This document shows positions 49,910 through 61,658 of a stretch of DNA of 64,000 nucleotides, piece after piece (position 1 is the first letter of the stretch; each line of letters starts with the position of its first letter). The position numbers were made by a program, and so were the translations under genes. This stretch comes from Maricaulis virginensis. Lineage in GTDB: Bacteria > Pseudomonadota > Alphaproteobacteria > Caulobacterales > Maricaulaceae. The stretch is taken from contig NZ_BSFE01000005.1 in NCBI RefSeq assembly GCF_027922185.1, positions 1 to 64,000 of the forward strand. The letters run 5' to 3'. Under the pieces are notes generated by a model. That model ran no database searches, was not told where the DNA came from, and saw only the letters and a program-made list of their open reading frames with translations.

Positions 49910-50506
49910 TTAGGCGCGCGACGGGTAGATGCCGTACATGCAGATCTGGTAGTTCACGGCCTGGTAGGGCGACTCCGTGTAGACGGGCTGGCTGCCCCCG
50001 GAATTCATCGTGCTGCCTTGTACACTGACCTGCTGCGAGGGCAGCGGGATCGGGCCCATTTCGCCGGGCGGGCTGGACAGGGTGGAGCCGTAGATGCGGT
50101 TGGTGCTGCTGGTTGCGGCCATGTAGTTGCCGTCCGGCGTCGACGCGTCGCCGCCGCCCGTCGTTACCGGCAGGCTCGTTGCGCCAGGTTGTGTCGCCGT
50201 CGTGATGAAGAGCGAGTGGTTGTGCATCGGCATCTGGGACTGTGTGAGGGTCACCTGTTCGGTGCCGCCCTTCGCGCCGATATTGTGGAAGCTCAGGCCG
50301 GGACCCTGGCCCCAGCTGATGGCGGCCCGGCCGCGCAGATCCGGCAGGCCGAATGTCGTGCGGCCGTCGCCGCCGAAATTGGTTCCGAGCAGCGAGAAAA
50401 GGGCATCGTTCTGGCTGATCGCGATGAGGCCGCCGGCGCACTGCCCCCAGCTTCGAATTACGAAATTACAACCATATGGCGTAATCATGCTCATGTAGGC
50501 TTCCAT
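49910..50506 (-). CDS. Phage tail-collar domain protein (MdpB-like), copy 2
   Basis: A 198-residue protein starting MEAYMSMITPYGCNF at 50506, first of the five-gene minus-strand group. Collar domain: FVIRSWGQCAGGLIAISQND, LFSLLGTNFGGDGRTTFGLP, DLRGRAAISWGQGPGLS. The TGGGDASTPDGNYMAATSST segment and C-terminal YGIYPSRA are nearly the same as in copy 1, even at DNA level, so the copies arose by a local tandem duplication; the middle parts differ more. It diverges from the giant autotransporter gene across 307 AT-rich bases. Confidence 0.88.
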   Translation of the reverse strand: MEAYMSMITPYGCNFVIRSWGQCAGGLIAISQNDALFSLLGTNFGGDGRTTFGLPDLRGRAAISWGQGPGLSFHNIGAKGGTEQVTLTQSQMPMHNHSLFITTATQPGATSLPVTTGGGDASTPDGNYMAATSSTNRIYGSTLSSPPGEMGPIPLPSQQVSVQGSTMNSGGSQPVYTESPYQAVNYQICMYGIYPSRA

Positions 50507-50813
50507 ATGTCTCTCCCCTGCAAGCCGGCGGTGAGCCTGACAGAAAACGCATAACTTACAAGTGTGTCCTGGAAAAATAATCGTTCAGGATGGGAAAATT
50601 TCCTGAAAAATGGGGTCATTCGATACAAAAAAGCTCTTCATAGTTGTTATCGAGAAAATTCCCGCGAAAAGAGCATTCTCGGGTTTGGTGGCAATTCAGA
50701 GATTTTCGTTGAGCGGCCCCCGGCGCATCTGTATGACTACGCGCTGTGTCATATTTTGATGTGACCATAAATTGTGCGCGAATTCGTGGGGGCGACGCGC
50801 CCCGGGGGGAAAG
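50507..50813. promoter_or_regulatory. AT-rich divergent promoter region, collar operon / giant autotransporter
   Basis: 307 bases markedly richer in A and T than anything around. It contains the inverted repeat TTCAGGA (50584-50590) / TCCTGAA (50601-50607), ten bases apart, and runs of A (e.g. 50606-50610 and 50632-50637). No gene fits: a short frame at 50564 has no ribosome site or recognisable product. It must hold both divergent promoters; the composition suggests regulation by a nucleoid protein or foreign origin. Exact hexamers cannot be assigned with confidence. Confidence 0.55.
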
Positions 50814-53800
50814 ATGTTCAAGTCGTTGTTCCGTTCGATCGAGGGTGCGCGCAACTGCGTCGCCGGCGTCGCCATCCTGGCCACGGCCTGCCTGGCACCG
50901 GTCCAGGCACAGGACGAAGTGGTATTCGTCGATCCCGGGGTTACGGACGCGGAAGTGTTCGAGCGTGCTGCCGGTGACACGGAGTTCGTCCGGCTGGACG
51001 CCCTGCGTGCGCCGCTTGAACAGATCGCCGACTATATGGACGGGCGGCACGGCATCCGCAGTGTTCACCTGATTTCCCACGGTGCACCGGGCGCGCTGCA
51101 ATTCTCCGGCGGTCGCATCGACCGCGCCGTGCTGGACTCCGAAATCGACTATCTGGCCCGTATCCGCGCCGCGCTGGCCGATGGCGCCGATGTGCGTCTT
51201 TATGCCTGTGATGTCGCGTCTGGCCCCGACGGCGCGACTTTTGCCAGCGCCTTCGCGGATGCGCTCGATGCCGACCTGGCAGCCTCGACCAACCGGACCG
51301 GCGCTTCGGCCCTCGGCGGCGACTGGACCCTGGAATGGTCGCAGGGCGAGCTGGCCCGCAACACGGTCCAGGCTCGTATTGCTGCGTCAGGCTATGCCGA
51401 TGTGCTGCAGGCCATCACGGTCCGCGAAGAGGCCAACTTCAATGGTATAGGCGGTACGATCTTCTATCCCGGACTGACGATCACCGACGGCAATTACAGC
51501 TTCGAATACGACACGCCCAACACGCCGGCCGAATGGATCGGTTTCGCCAATGGCGGTGACGGGAATACCGGTGTCGTTGTGGCGCGGCACAATGATGCGT
51601 CGCCGAGCGCCGGTTCCATCCGGATCACGCACACCACGCCGGGAACGCGGTTCGATTTCGTGTCCTTCTGGCATGACATCATTCCGGGCCGCCAGATCGT
51701 GACCGTGGAAGGTTTCCTGGGCGGCGTATCCCAGGGTACCTACAGTGGTGGGGCTCTGACCGGCACCGGCACGGCGACAATGGGCGCGGCCTTCGACAAT
51801 GTCGACGAGGTGGTTCTGACTTCCGACGCTGCCGGCATCGAGATGCAGATCGACAGCTTCGTGTTCGATCCGCCGCCTGCCGACTCAACCGCTCCGGCCG
51901 TTCAAAGCATCACGATCTCCGGCACCCCGGGCGCGAATGCGGCCAGTATCGATTTCGTCGTCGACTTTGACGAGAACGCCAACAATGTCTCGACCGATGA
52001 CTTCTCCCTGACGACCACCGGGTCCGCCGGTGGCACGATCGCCAGTGTTTCTGCAGCCAGCGGCGACCCGATCACGGTGACGGTAAACAGTATCACGGGT
52101 ACCGGTACGATCCGGCTCGATCTGAACGGCGGCACCAATATCGCCGATGACAGCGCCAATTCCGGTCCGGCGGCCTATTCCTCGGGCTCCGTCCATACAG
52201 TCGATCGCGATGCGCCATCCGGCTATACGATCAGTATCGACCAGGGCGCGCTGAACGCGGCCAATGACAACGCTGCCTCATTCACCTTTGCGTCGGCCGA
52301 GGTGGGCGCGGACTACGATTATACGGTTACTTCCTCAGGCGGGGGCGGGTCCGTCACCGGATCGGGCACGATCGCAACGGCGACCGACCAGATTACCGGG
52401 CTTGATGTGTCCGGCCTGCCGGATGGCACGCTGACTTTCTCGGTCACCCTGACCGACGCTGCCGGCAATACAGGCGGGGCTGCGACCGACACAATCGCCA
52501 AGGACGCTACGGCGCCGGCGGGCTATACAGTGACGCTGGATCAGGACCCGGTCACGACGGGCAATCAGGGCGCCGTGTCCTTCACCTTTGCCGGTGCGGA
52601 AGTGGGCGCGGGCTACAACTATACGATCACGTCCTCGGGTGGTGGCGGGTCGGTCACCAACTCCGGGACGATTGCGACGGCGACGGACCAGATCGCCGGC
52701 ATCGATGTCTCGGGCCTGCCGGACGGGACGCTGACCCTCTCGGCGACGCTGACAGACACAGCCGGCAATGCGGGCGGAGCCGCGACCGATACCGCGACCA
52801 AGGATACGACCGCACCGGCTGGCTATACCGTGACGCTGGATCAGGATCCGGTTAATAGCGGCAATGCGGGGGCTGTGTCCTTCACCTTTGCCGGTGCAGA
52901 AGTGGGTGCAGATTACGACTACACAATCACGTCCTCGGGTGGTGGCGGGTCGGTCACCAACTCCGGGACGATTGCGACGGCGACGGACCAGATCTCCGGT
53001 ATCGATGTCTCGGGCCTGCCGGATGGCACACTGACCCTGTCGGTGACCCTTACGGACGGTGGCGGCAATACGGGCGGAGCGGCGATTGACACGACGGCCA
53101 AGGAAACCGTGGCGCCTGCCGGCTATTCCGTCACGCTCGATCAGGACCCGGTGACGGCCGCCAATGACAATGCTGTCTCCTTCACCTTCGCCGCGGCAGA
53201 GGTTGGCGCTGGCTACGACTACACGATCACGTCCTCGGGCGGGGCGGGTTCGGTGACGGGTTCCGGCACGATCGCCACGGCGACCGACCAGATCAGCGGG
53301 ATCGATGTGACCGGCCTGCCGGACGGCACGCTGACCCTGTCGGTGACCCTTACGGACACGAATGGCAACACGGGCGCCGCCGCAACCGATACCGCATCCA
53401 AGGACGCGCTCGCGCCGGCGGGTTACAGTGTCTCATTCGACCAGGCTGCGCTGAATGCCGGCAATGACAATGCTGCGTCCTTCTCCTTTGCGGCGGCTGA
53501 GGTCGGAGCGGATTACGACTATACGATCACGTCCTCGGGCGGGGCGGGTTCGGTGACGGGTTCCGGCACGATCGCCACGGCGACCGATCAGATATCCGGG
53601 ATCGATGTGACCGGCCTGCCGGACGGCACGCTGACGCTGTCGGTGACGCTTACGGATGCTGGTGGCAATAGCGGTTCCGCTGCGACGGACACCGTCTCCA
53701 AGGACGTGGTGGGACCTGCGGGCTATACTGTCGCGCTGGACCAGGACCCGGTGACGGCGGCCAATGTCAACGCCGTCTCCTTCACCTTTGCTGGCGCCGA

Positions 53801-56800
53801 GGTCGGGGCCGATTACGACTATACGATCACCTCTTCGGGCGGGGGCGGATCGGTAACGGGATCCGGCACGATTGCGACCGCGACCGACCAGATTTCCGGG
53901 ATCGATGTGTCCGGCCTGCCGGACGGGACGCTGACACTGTCCGTCACCCTGACCGACCCGGCGGGCAATACCGGCTCGGCTTCCACCGATACGGCCGCCA
54001 AGGACGCGGCCGCGCCTTCGGGTTATTCGGTGTCCTTCGATCAGGATCCGATCGGTGATGTGGACGATGCCGCCATATCCTTCACCTTCGCCTCCGCGGA
54101 GGTGGGTGCGGACTATGATTATACGATCACCTCCTCGGGCGGGGGCGGATCGGTGACGGGTTCCGGCACGATCGCAACGGCAACCGACCAGATCGGCAGC
54201 ATCGACGTGTCGGGCCTGCCGGATGGCACGCTGAGCCTGTCGGTGACGCTGACGGATAGCGGCGGGAATACCGGCTCGGCAGCGACGGACACGGCGACCA
54301 AGGATGTGGTGGCGCCTTTGGGCTATACTGTCGCGCTGGACCAGGACCCGGTGACGGCCGCCAATGCCAATGCCGTCTCCTTCACCTTCGCCGGTGCGGA
54401 AGTCGGGGCTGACTATGCCTATACGATCTCCTCGAGCGGCGGCGGGACAGATGTTACGGGTTCCGGCACGATTGCAACGGCGACCGACCAGATCACCGGG
54501 ATCAATGTGTCCGGCCTGGGCGACGGGACGCTGACGCTGTCTGTGACGCTGACCGACCCGGCGGGCAATGCCGGCGGTGCAGCCACCGATACGGTGACCA
54601 AGGACACCGGCCTGCCGGGCTTCTCCAAGGCTTTTGCGCCGGCCTCGATCCTGGTTGCCGATGTATCGACGCTGACCTTCACGATCGACAACAGCGCACT
54701 GGCGGCCGGCGCGACCGCGCTGGACTTCACTGACAATTTCCCGGCTGGTATGGAAGTGGCGGCCACGCCCAACGCATCCACGACCTGCACCGGCGGGACC
54801 CTCACGGCCGTCGCAGGGGCGGGCGTTGTCAGCTATACCGGCGGCTCCATCGGTGCTGGCGCGAGCTGTACGGTCGATGTCGACGTAACGGCTACGGCGG
54901 CCGGCTCGCTGGTCAACACGACGGGCAATCTGACCTCCTCGCTCGGCAATAGCGGCACGGCGAGCGCCACGCTCACAGTGACCCAGCCGAGCCTGAGCGT
55001 TGATGATCCCTCGGTCACCGAGGGCGATAGCGGGACGTCCAGCCTGGTCTTCACGGTGACACTGGCTCCGGCTTCGGCCCAGACCGTGACGGTGGATTAT
55101 GCGACCTCCGACGGGACGGCCACGGCCGGTTCGGACTACACGGCAACCAGCGGCACCCTGAACTTCACACCTGGCCAGACCAGCCGCACTGTCACCGTCA
55201 CTGTGCTCAACGAGACCTTGGTCGAGCCGGACGAGACCGTGATCCTGACCCTCTCCAACCCGTCGAACGCCACGATCGGCGATGCGGCCGGGACCGGCAC
55301 GATCCGGACCGACGATACCGATGCAACAGCGCCGGGGGTGGCGTCTATTGCGCGGCAGACGCCGGCGAACGCTGCGACCAATGCGGACAGCCTGACCTGG
55401 ACGGTGACGTTCAGTGAGGATGTGACCGGTGTGGATGCGGCTGACTTTGCCGTTGCCGGCAGTTCGGCCGGCATTACCGGCGTGAGCGGTTCGGGCGACA
55501 GCTATGCCGTGACAGTCTCCGGCGGCGATCTGGCGGGGCTGACCGGCGTCGTGGGACTGGATCTGGCCGCCGGCGTGTCGATCGACGATCTGGCCGGCAA
55601 TGCGCTGACCGATCTGGAGCCGACGGGGGCCGACGAGACCTATACGCTCGACAACACCCTGCCGACGGTCAGCGCCATCGAACGCGAGGCGCCACCAGGG
55701 GCCTCAACCAATGCGGACAGTCTGACCTGGGCCGTGACGTTCAGCGAGGCTGTGACGGGTGTGGATGCGGCTGACTTTGCGGTCGACGGCAGCACGGCGT
55801 CTGTGACGGGTGTGAACGGTTCCGGTGCGAGCTATTCCGTGACGGTCTCCGGCGGCGATCTGGCGGGGCTGTCCGGCGAGGTCGGCCTGGATCTCGATGC
55901 CGCGGCCTCAATCGAGGACGCCGTCGGCAATGCCCTGGTCGATCCCGATCCGACGGGGGCCGACGAGACCTATCTGCTTGACGGTGACGGGCCCGGCGTG
56001 ACGCTCGATGCGGGAACGGCCGGCCCGGTGACGGCGCCCTTCACCCTGACGGTGACGTTCAGCGAGCCGGTCAGCGGTTTCGCCCTCTCCGGACTGGATG
56101 TGAGCAATGCTACGGCCGGCAATTTCCAGACCGTTTCGGCGTCCGTCTACACGATCGACATTGCCCCGCCGGACAGTGGATCGCTGAGCCTGTCAGTGCC
56201 TGCGGGGGCCGCGACTGACAGTGCCGGCAATGACAATACGGCATCCGCTGTCCTGACCCTGGAAGCTGATGGTGTGGGGCCGGAAGTGGTCTCCATCGAA
56301 GCGCTGAATGCTCTGGTGACAAACACCGACACGCCGGTCTGGCGCGTCACCTTCAGCGAGGCGGTGGTTGGCGTCGATGAGTCCGACTTCACGCTCACGG
56401 GGGCGGGGAATGCGTCTCTGGCGGTCTCGCCCGATGGCGACACTGTTTTCGAGGTTGCGGCGTCCGGCGGCACGCTCGCCGACCTGGACGGCGAGGTCGT
56501 GTTCGGCTTTGCCGCCAGCCAGGACATCGCCGACAGCGCCGGCAATGCGTTGGCCGACACGGCGCCGACCGGCACGGACCAGTCCTCTGTCACGTTGGAC
56601 AATACCGCGCCGGCCGTCACGCTGACAGCCGGTGAGGACGAGGTGACCGGGCCGTTCGCGGTGACGATCAGTTTCACCGAAGCGGTCACCGGCTTTGCGC
56701 TCGACGATCTCGTCCTCGACAATGCGACGGCTGAGACGCTGACGCAGGTCTCCGCATCGGAATACACGGTGGAGATCACGCCGGAGACCTTCGGTGAGAC

Positions 56801-58637
56801 CGGTGTCTCCGTCGGCGCCGATGCGGCCGCCGACGCCGCCGGCAACGGCTCGCTGGCCGCCAGCCTGACTGTTGAAGCGGTGACGCCTGAGGTCGATGTC
56901 GCGATCGATATCGATGTCGACGACAATGACCCGGTGGGTGTTGCCGGTACGGCGACGGTGAGCAATCCGGGCGAACTGCCCGTCGATTTCCGCGCCGAGG
57001 CGAATGTGGACTGGCTGTCGGTCACGCCGCAAACCGGCACGATCGAGGGCCTGTCGGAAATCGTTTTCACGGTGAGTATCACCGAAGAGGCGCGCAATCT
57101 CGCGCCGGGCGACTATACCGGCCAGGTCACGATCTTCCGGACCACAACATCGTCGACGGCCGGCGGCAGCCGTGCCGCGCCGTCCGCACCGGGCGAGGCC
57201 GTGCTGGTGGAAATTCCGGTCTCGCTGAGCCTTCAAAGCACGATGGGTACGCTGCAGCTGGTGTCGACGACACCGGGCGGTCCCTCGGGCGATGCGAGCT
57301 TTGCGTTTGCGTCCGACCTGCCGGCGATCGACGGGCAGGTGCTGGCCACCTCCGGCGGCCGCGCCCAGACGAGTGTGATGGAACTGACCGGTGGCACGTT
57401 CGACATCCAGCAAAGCGTGCCGCAGGGTTGGCGCATCGATGCCATCTCCTGCACAGGCGATGCCGATCAGGGCTCGCAGATCGACACCACAAACGGCCGT
57501 ATCCGCGTCGATCTGGATGTCAGCGAGGCGATTGTCTGCACCTTCGAGAATGTCCGCGACGAGGATGCCGTGCGCCTGGCCACCCAGCGTGCGATCCGCA
57601 ACTTCATGCTGCGCCGCGCCGACCGCATCATCGAGGCCGCACCGGATCTGTCACGCCGCCTCGGCGCGCGCGATATTGTCCGGCCGGGCGCGTTGGCTGC
57701 GAACGTGGACGGGGGGCGCTACAATCTCTCCATGTCCACTTCGCTGTCCGGCATGCGCAATGCTGCCAAGGCCGACGAGCCGGATGCGCCGGGCGTGCGC
57801 TCCTGGGAGCGCGAACCGGATGACCGGCTGGATGTCTGGATGTCTGCGGAAATGTCCGGTGTGTCCGATGATCGTGCCGGTGAACGGGCCGAAAGCGATT
57901 TCGGCGTGTTCCAGCTCGGTGCCGACTGGGCCGTGTCCGAGGACATGCTGATCGGCGCCATGCTCCAGTATGACTGGATGGACGAGGAAGCGCGCGAGGT
58001 CTTTGTCGAGGCGGGCGCCGTTGCCGGTGCCGTGGTCGGCGGTGAAGGCTGGATGGCCGGGCCCTACCTGGTCTGGCGCTTTGCCGACGGCATCACCTTC
58101 GACGGCCTGGCGCTCTACGGCACCAGCGCGAACACGGTCAATCCGCTCGGCCTTTACGAGGACGATTTCGACACCGATCGCTGGATGCTGCGCGCCAATC
58201 TGACCGGCGAGTACAGCGATGGCGGGCCGTGGACCCTGCGCCCGCAGGCAACGCTGACCCATTTCGAGGAAAGCCAGGACGCCTATACCGACGCTCTCGG
58301 CATCGCCATTCCCGGGCAGAGCATCACGCTGGGCCGGTTTGCGGCGGGACCGGAGGTGATCTGGCGCCGTCCGCGGCCCAATGGCGGTCATTTCGAGCTG
58401 AGCACGCGGATGCGGGCCGTCTGGGACTACCATCCTGCCGAGCTGCTCGGCGAGGCGGGGCTGCTGACTGGCGGTGAGAGCGATCTGCGCGCCGATGGCC
58501 GCTTCGGCGCCGGCGCGGTCTTCGCCAATGGCGCCATGCTCGGCCTGGAAGTCAGCCTCGCCGGCATCGGAGACGGAGACTTCGAAGCCAGTTCGGCGCG
58601 GATCAATTTCCGCGTCCCGCTGTCCCTGGGCCGCTAA
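50814..58637 (+). CDS. Giant secreted protein: DUF4347, repeats, Ig-like domains, autotransporter barrel (2607 aa)
   Basis: The start at 50814 follows GGGGGGA. Signal peptide 1-32 (CLAPVQA). Domains: DUF4347 at about 35-195 (VHLISHGAPGALQFSG, LYACDVASGPDGA); eight 100-residue repeats at 463-1262; a DUF11-like domain at about 1263-1390 (FSKAFAPASILVAD); a Calx-beta domain at about 1391-1500 (DPSVTEGDSGTSSLVFTVTL); five Ig-like modules at about 1506-2022 (VTFSEAVTGVDAADF type); a BACON-like module at about 2026-2139; a prealbumin-like module ending CTFENV at about 2250; a helical linker; and an autotransporter-type barrel from about 2336. It should be displayed on or released from the surface, as an adhesin or matrix protein. 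Pairing with the collar genes is by position only. Confidence 0.87.
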   Translation: MFKSLFRSIEGARNCVAGVAILATACLAPVQAQDEVVFVDPGVTDAEVFERAAGDTEFVRLDALRAPLEQIADYMDGRHGIRSVHLISHGAPGALQFSGGRIDRAVLDSEIDYLARIRAALADGADVRLYACDVASGPDGATFASAFADALDADLAASTNRTGASALGGDWTLEWSQGELARNTVQARIAASGYADVLQAITVREEANFNGIGGTIFYPGLTITDGNYSFEYDTPNTPAEWIGFANGGDGNTGVVVARHNDASPSAGSIRITHTTPGTRFDFVSFWHDIIPGRQIVTVEGFLGGVSQGTYSGGALTGTGTATMGAAFDNVDEVVLTSDAAGIEMQIDSFVFDPPPADSTAPAVQSITISGTPGANAASIDFVVDFDENANNVSTDDFSLTTTGSAGGTIASVSAASGDPITVTVNSITGTGTIRLDLNGGTNIADDSANSGPAAYSSGSVHTVDRDAPSGYTISIDQGALNAANDNAASFTFASAEVGADYDYTVTSSGGGGSVTGSGTIATATDQITGLDVSGLPDGTLTFSVTLTDAAGNTGGAATDTIAKDATAPAGYTVTLDQDPVTTGNQGAVSFTFAGAEVGAGYNYTITSSGGGGSVTNSGTIATATDQIAGIDVSGLPDGTLTLSATLTDTAGNAGGAATDTATKDTTAPAGYTVTLDQDPVNSGNAGAVSFTFAGAEVGADYDYTITSSGGGGSVTNSGTIATATDQISGIDVSGLPDGTLTLSVTLTDGGGNTGGAAIDTTAKETVAPAGYSVTLDQDPVTAANDNAVSFTFAAAEVGAGYDYTITSSGGAGSVTGSGTIATATDQISGIDVTGLPDGTLTLSVTLTDTNGNTGAAATDTASKDALAPAGYSVSFDQAALNAGNDNAASFSFAAAEVGADYDYTITSSGGAGSVTGSGTIATATDQISGIDVTGLPDGTLTLSVTLTDAGGNSGSAATDTVSKDVVGPAGYTVALDQDPVTAANVNAVSFTFAGAEVGADYDYTITSSGGGGSVTGSGTIATATDQISGIDVSGLPDGTLTLSVTLTDPAGNTGSASTDTAAKDAAAPSGYSVSFDQDPIGDVDDAAISFTFASAEVGADYDYTITSSGGGGSVTGSGTIATATDQIGSIDVSGLPDGTLSLSVTLTDSGGNTGSAATDTATKDVVAPLGYTVALDQDPVTAANANAVSFTFAGAEVGADYAYTISSSGGGTDVTGSGTIATATDQITGINVSGLGDGTLTLSVTLTDPAGNAGGAATDTVTKDTGLPGFSKAFAPASILVADVSTLTFTIDNSALAAGATALDFTDNFPAGMEVAATPNASTTCTGGTLTAVAGAGVVSYTGGSIGAGASCTVDVDVTATAAGSLVNTTGNLTSSLGNSGTASATLTVTQPSLSVDDPSVTEGDSGTSSLVFTVTLAPASAQTVTVDYATSDGTATAGSDYTATSGTLNFTPGQTSRTVTVTVLNETLVEPDETVILTLSNPSNATIGDAAGTGTIRTDDTDATAPGVASIARQTPANAATNADSLTWTVTFSEDVTGVDAADFAVAGSSAGITGVSGSGDSYAVTVSGGDLAGLTGVVGLDLAAGVSIDDLAGNALTDLEPTGADETYTLDNTLPTVSAIEREAPPGASTNADSLTWAVTFSEAVTGVDAADFAVDGSTASVTGVNGSGASYSVTVSGGDLAGLSGEVGLDLDAAASIEDAVGNALVDPDPTGADETYLLDGDGPGVTLDAGTAGPVTAPFTLTVTFSEPVSGFALSGLDVSNATAGNFQTVSASVYTIDIAPPDSGSLSLSVPAGAATDSAGNDNTASAVLTLEADGVGPEVVSIEALNALVTNTDTPVWRVTFSEAVVGVDESDFTLTGAGNASLAVSPDGDTVFEVAASGGTLADLDGEVVFGFAASQDIADSAGNALADTAPTGTDQSSVTLDNTAPAVTLTAGEDEVTGPFAVTISFTEAVTGFALDDLVLDNATAETLTQVSASEYTVEITPETFGETGVSVGADAAADAAGNGSLAASLTVEAVTPEVDVAIDIDVDDNDPVGVAGTATVSNPGELPVDFRAEANVDWLSVTPQTGTIEGLSEIVFTVSITEEARNLAPGDYTGQVTIFRTTTSSTAGGSRAAPSAPGEAVLVEIPVSLSLQSTMGTLQLVSTTPGGPSGDASFAFASDLPAIDGQVLATSGGRAQTSVMELTGGTFDIQQSVPQGWRIDAISCTGDADQGSQIDTTNGRIRVDLDVSEAIVCTFENVRDEDAVRLATQRAIRNFMLRRADRIIEAAPDLSRRLGARDIVRPGALAANVDGGRYNLSMSTSLSGMRNAAKADEPDAPGVRSWEREPDDRLDVWMSAEMSGVSDDRAGERAESDFGVFQLGADWAVSEDMLIGAMLQYDWMDEEAREVFVEAGAVAGAVVGGEGWMAGPYLVWRFADGITFDGLALYGTSANTVNPLGLYEDDFDTDRWMLRANLTGEYSDGGPWTLRPQATLTHFEESQDAYTDALGIAIPGQSITLGRFAAGPEVIWRRPRPNGGHFELSTRMRAVWDYHPAELLGEAGLLTGGESDLRADGRFGAGAVFANGAMLGLEVSLAGIGDGDFEASSARINFRVPLSLGR
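52200..54599 (+). repeat. Eight in-frame tandem repeats of exactly 300 bp
   Basis: Units begin at 52200, 52500, 52800, 53100, 53400, 53700, 54000 and 54300, each encoding 100 residues of an Ig-like module with the conserved core TSSGGGGSVTGSGTIATATD followed by DVSGLPDGTL. Period is constant with no indel across 2400 bp, while base differences are spread through every unit. Units 4 and 5 share long identical DNA stretches, as do 2 and 3, suggesting recent conversion or duplication. Confidence 0.93.
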
Positions 58638-58651
58638 TCCGGCAAGACGGC

Positions 58652-58687
58652 GAAGAAAAAGGAGCGGGCCCTGCCGGGTCCGCTCCT
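58652..58687 (-). terminator. Terminator between katG and the giant autotransporter
   Basis: AAGGAGCGG at 58659-58667 pairs with CCGCTCCTT at 58679-58687, with a GC extension toward the loop. On the minus strand a T run follows (58655-58660 reversed), as expected for katG; the plus-strand autotransporter also ends just before it, so it may work both ways. Confidence 0.82.
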
Positions 58688-58716
58688 TGCTGTTTCGGGG
58701 CGTCTTTGCACCTGTG

Positions 58717-60891
<2,175 letters not shown>

Positions 60892-61141
60892 GATGTCTCC
60901 GATCATGTCTTGAATGCGTGGATGCCGATTTACTCATCAATACTGCGGCAAGGATGACGGGCGGGGCCTTATGAATCAAATCGATTTTATCAGGCGGAGC
61001 CATAGATTGTTTCACTGTCATGGCCGCTCGCGACCTTGTGACGGTCATTTGCGCCTGCTGCGGCGTCCGGGTTTGCCAGGCCACTTGTGCTGGTGGCAGA
61101 ACAGGCCCACTTCGATGGTGATGGAACAAGGGAGCGGGTGA

Positions 61142-61657
61142 ATGGGTGTCATTCCGGACCAGGTCGGTTTTGCCGTCATGACAGTGTCCGATACGCGCGA
61201 TGCGGCAACGGACAAGACGGGTCCCTGGTTGCGCGAGGCCATCTCGGCCGATGGTCACCGCGTCGTGGACCATGCCATCGTGCCGGACGATGTGACGGCG
61301 ATCCGCACGCAGCTGGACGTCTGGATCGCCAACCCCGACATTCACGCTGTGATTGCTACGGGCGGAACCGGTCTGACCGGGCGTGACGTCACGCCGGAGG
61401 CCTTTCGCGGTGTCTATGACAAGGAGATGGACGGGTTCGCGGCGGTCTTTCACCAGGTCAGCTATGCCTCGGTCGGCGTTTCGACCATCCAGTCGCGGGC
61501 AACGGCCGGCATCGCCGGCGGCACCTATCTGTTTGCCGTGCCGGGCTCGAGCGGCGGCTGCCGGGACGCCTGGGAGAAAGTGCTGCGGATCGAATTCGAC
61601 CGGACGCACCGGCCCTGCAACCTGGTCGAGCTCATCCCCCGGCTGACAGAGCGTTGA
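61142..61657 (+). CDS. moaB: Molybdenum cofactor biosynthesis protein MoaB
   Basis: A 171-residue MoaB/Mog-like protein that adenylylates molybdopterin. Signatures: VMTVSDTRDAATDKTGPWL and the MPT-binding AVIATGGTGLTGRDVTPEA, plus FAVPGSSGGCRDAWEKVL. The length and single domain fit MoaB rather than the larger MoeA. moeA follows after one base, so both are co-transcribed. They serve molybdoenzymes not seen in this window. Confidence 0.94.
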   Translation: MGVIPDQVGFAVMTVSDTRDAATDKTGPWLREAISADGHRVVDHAIVPDDVTAIRTQLDVWIANPDIHAVIATGGTGLTGRDVTPEAFRGVYDKEMDGFAAVFHQVSYASVGVSTIQSRATAGIAGGTYLFAVPGSSGGCRDAWEKVLRIEFDRTHRPCNLVELIPRLTER

Positions 61658-61658
61658 G

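Larger units (their letters stand above)
48948..50506 (-). repeat. Tandem duplication of the collar + DUF6916-like pair
   Basis: Two units, 48647-49544 and 49609-50506, have the same gene order and exactly the same gene lengths (198 and 93 codons). DNA identity is highest over the C-terminal collar region (around 49050-49200 and 50030-50165). The GNAT gene is not duplicated. Confidence 0.8.

Noticed and set aside
48948..50506. Prophage or tailocin remnant because of tail-collar domains
   Set aside because: No capsid, sheath, baseplate, lysis or integrase genes nearby; neighbours are housekeeping or surface genes.
50564..50764. Small gene in the AT-rich intergenic region (66 codons)
   Set aside because: No ribosome site, no recognisable domain and a composition unlike its neighbours; more likely regulatory DNA.
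52200..54599. CRISPR array or satellite because of regular repeats
   Set aside because: Units are 300 bp, contiguous, in frame and encode Ig-like modules; there are no spacers.
52319..54805. Regularly spaced minus-strand frames of 60 codons
   Set aside because: They are antisense reflections of the 300-bp coding repeats and not a gene family.
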